Part shown: positions 5,103 through 6,246 of the stretch, one piece after another | How the letters are laid out: every line of letters begins with the position of its first letter | Numbering within the stretch: the first letter of the stretch is position 1 | From: Actinomycetota bacterium | GTDB taxonomy: Bacteria > Actinomycetota > Thermoleophilia > Gaiellales > Gaiellaceae | Length of the DNA: 6,246 nt | Direction of reading: 5' to 3' | Assembly (NCBI GenBank): GCA_013821525.1 | Contig: JACDGR010000112.1 | Location: 1 to 6,246 of the forward strand | The notes under the pieces: model-generated | The model's database searches: none | What the model saw: the letters and a program-made list of their open reading frames with translations, nothing else | What the model was told of the DNA's origin: nothing | Position numbers and translations under genes: made by a program

Positions 5103-6193
5103 GCGGCTGGCGCATCCCAGGGGCTAGGGCGCCCGCTGCCGGGGAGGCAGCAGTCCGGCGCGCAGACATCGTGGCTCGGGCCGAAGCGGCCGAGCGCCGG
5201 GCGGACGGCGCCGGGCGTCAGGCGTTCGACGATCAGCTCGCGCAGCCCGGCGACAAAGGCCGGATGTGTCCCGGCGGTTCCCGCGCGGGCGAAGGCGAGG
5301 CCGAGTCGCTCTGCGATCTCCTTCGCCTCGACGTCGAGATCGAAGAGGACTTCGAGGTGATCGGAGACGAAACCGATCGGCGCGACGACGACCGAGCCGA
5401 CGCCGCGGGCCGCAATCGTCTCGAGATGCTCCCCGATGTCCGGCTCGAGCCAGGGAACCTGTGGCGGGCCGCTGCGACTCTGGTAGACGACCGCCCAATC
5501 CTCTACTCCGACCGCAGACGCGACGAGACGCGCCGTCTCCGCGAGCTGGGCCTCGTACGCGCAGTTCTCTGCCATCGCGAGAGGGATCGAGTGTGCGGTG
5601 AACGCGATGTGCGCACCGGCGGGAACATCCGCAAGAGCAGTGCGCACGCGATCGATGTTGGCTTCGACGAAGCCTGGGTGGTTGAAGAACATCCGGACGC
5701 GAGGCATCTCGGGCGCGTCCGGGCCGACCGCCAGCTGCGCGTTGAACAGATCCTCGCGGTACTGACGGCATCCGGAGTAGGAGCTGAAGGCCGACGTGAA
5801 GACCGCAAGCGCGCGCCGGACGCCGTCGTCGCGCATCTGGCGCAGCGTGTCCGTCAGGTACGGATCCCAGTTGCGGTTGCCGAAGTACACGGGCAGATCG
5901 ACGCCGTGCGCGTGCAACTCGGGCTCGAGGGCGGCGATCAGGGCGCGGTTCTGCCCGTTGATCGGGCTGACGCCGCCGAACAGCTCGTAATGGTGCGCGA
6001 CATCGAGCAGCCGCTCGCGCGGCACGTTGCGCCCGCGCGTCACGTTCTCGAGGAACGGCATCACGTCATCCATTCCCTCCGGCCCTCCGAACGAGACGAG
6101 CACGATCGCGTCGAACTCGTGCTCGGGCAAGCGGGCGACCGCCCGGTCGGCAGGCTGCTTGCGTTCCTCGACCGGCGTCGCCATCGCCGCCAT
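5099..6193 (-). CDS. hemH: Ferrochelatase (coproporphyrin III type), probable [2Fe-2S] form
   Basis: 364 residues. It inserts Fe2+ into a porphyrin; in actinobacteria the substrate is coproporphyrin III (CpfC), giving coproheme for the final decarboxylation to heme b. After a poorly conserved leader of about 26 residues, the core begins AIVLVSFGGPEGMDDVMPFL. YFGNRNWDPYL lies at about 103-113. FTAHSIP (198-204) carries the catalytic His201. QSRSGPPQVPWLEPD spans 238-252. GFVSDHLEVLFDLDVEA (274-290) contains Glu281, the second conserved active-site residue. Four cysteines, Cys142 in SSYSGCRQY and Cys344/348/349 in the tail VCAPDCCLP, match the internal-plus-C-terminal arrangement that ligates a [2Fe-2S] cluster in actinobacterial ferrochelatases. 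The ATG at 6193 is chosen because GAGGTGG ends four bases upstream; the ATG at 6184 is a weaker option. It follows the VOC gene by 9 bases and ends with TAG. Confidence 0.95.
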   Translation of the reverse strand: MAAMATPVEERKQPADRAVARLPEHEFDAIVLVSFGGPEGMDDVMPFLENVTRGRNVPRERLLDVAHHYELFGGVSPINGQNRALIAALEPELHAHGVDLPVYFGNRNWDPYLTDTLRQMRDDGVRRALAVFTSAFSSYSGCRQYREDLFNAQLAVGPDAPEMPRVRMFFNHPGFVEANIDRVRTALADVPAGAHIAFTAHSIPLAMAENCAYEAQLAETARLVASAVGVEDWAVVYQSRSGPPQVPWLEPDIGEHLETIAARGVGSVVVAPIGFVSDHLEVLFDLDVEAKEIAERLGLAFARAGTAGTHPAFVAGLRELIVERLTPGAVRPALGRFGPSHDVCAPDCCLPGSGRPSPWDAPAA

Positions 6194-6202
6194 CCTGCCA
6201 CC

Positions 6203-6246
6203 TCAGCGGTTGTGGCAGACCGCTTCGATGTTGTTGCCGTCCGGGT
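6203..6246 (-). CDS. C-terminal end of a VOC/glyoxalase-family protein (partial)
   Basis: Only the last 14 codons or so are in the window; the 5' part lies off the right edge. They read PDGNNIEAVCHNR and stop at TGA (6203-6205). DPDGNN(I/V)E is the classical C-terminal motif of vicinal-oxygen-chelate (glyoxalase/bleomycin-resistance/dioxygenase) proteins, where the Glu is commonly a metal ligand. The substrate cannot be inferred. The stop codon overlaps the start of the ferrochelatase ribosome-binding sequence (TGAGGTGG), so the two genes are almost certainly in one transcript. Confidence 0.75.
   Translation of the reverse strand, partial: PDGNNIEAVCHNR

Overview
The window is GC-rich chromosomal DNA with G/C-biased third codon positions and frequent GTG starts. 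It most resembles a high-GC Actinomycetota chromosome. Three things point there: a HhH-GPD protein of the small TIGR03252-like type, a stand-alone LigD-type polymerase domain, and a ferrochelatase whose four cysteines match the actinobacterial [2Fe-2S] enzymes. A deep-branching class such as Thermoleophilia is possible, but the sequence alone does not fix it. There are no rRNA or tRNA genes, CRISPR arrays, insertion sequences or phage genes.

Layout. The left end (1-1107) has two plus-strand genes: a HhH-GPD DNA-glycosylase-like protein and a HIT-like protein. The HIT-like gene lacks a normal start codon where homology places its N-terminus; an ACG stands there behind a GAGG. A 210-base convergent spacer (1108-1317) carries two hairpins that could terminate transcription. 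Everything else is on the minus strand apart from one putative 31-codon microprotein. Reading in the direction of transcription (right to left), the order is: the tail of a VOC/glyoxalase-family gene, ferrochelatase (hemH/cpfC), a 134-base spacer, acyl-CoA dehydrogenase, a small two-helix membrane protein of about 70 residues, a SAM-dependent methyltransferase, a LigD-type polymerase, and a single-helix membrane-anchored protein of unknown function.

How the genes fit together. The five genes from acyl-CoA dehydrogenase to the membrane-anchored protein form an unbroken chain. Every stop codon overlaps the next proposed start by exactly four bases (CTGA, ATGA, GTGA, GTGA). This strongly suggests one translationally coupled operon, although the products (fatty-acid oxidation, methylation, end-joining polymerase, membrane proteins) do not form an obvious pathway. 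Ferrochelatase follows the VOC gene by 9 bases, and its ribosome-binding site starts at the VOC stop codon, so those two are also coupled.

I see no clear new multi-gene system. The points most worth a second look are the two non-canonical starts (ACG for the HIT-like gene, CTG for the small membrane gene), the short membrane ORFs, and the compact spacer upstream of the dehydrogenase.
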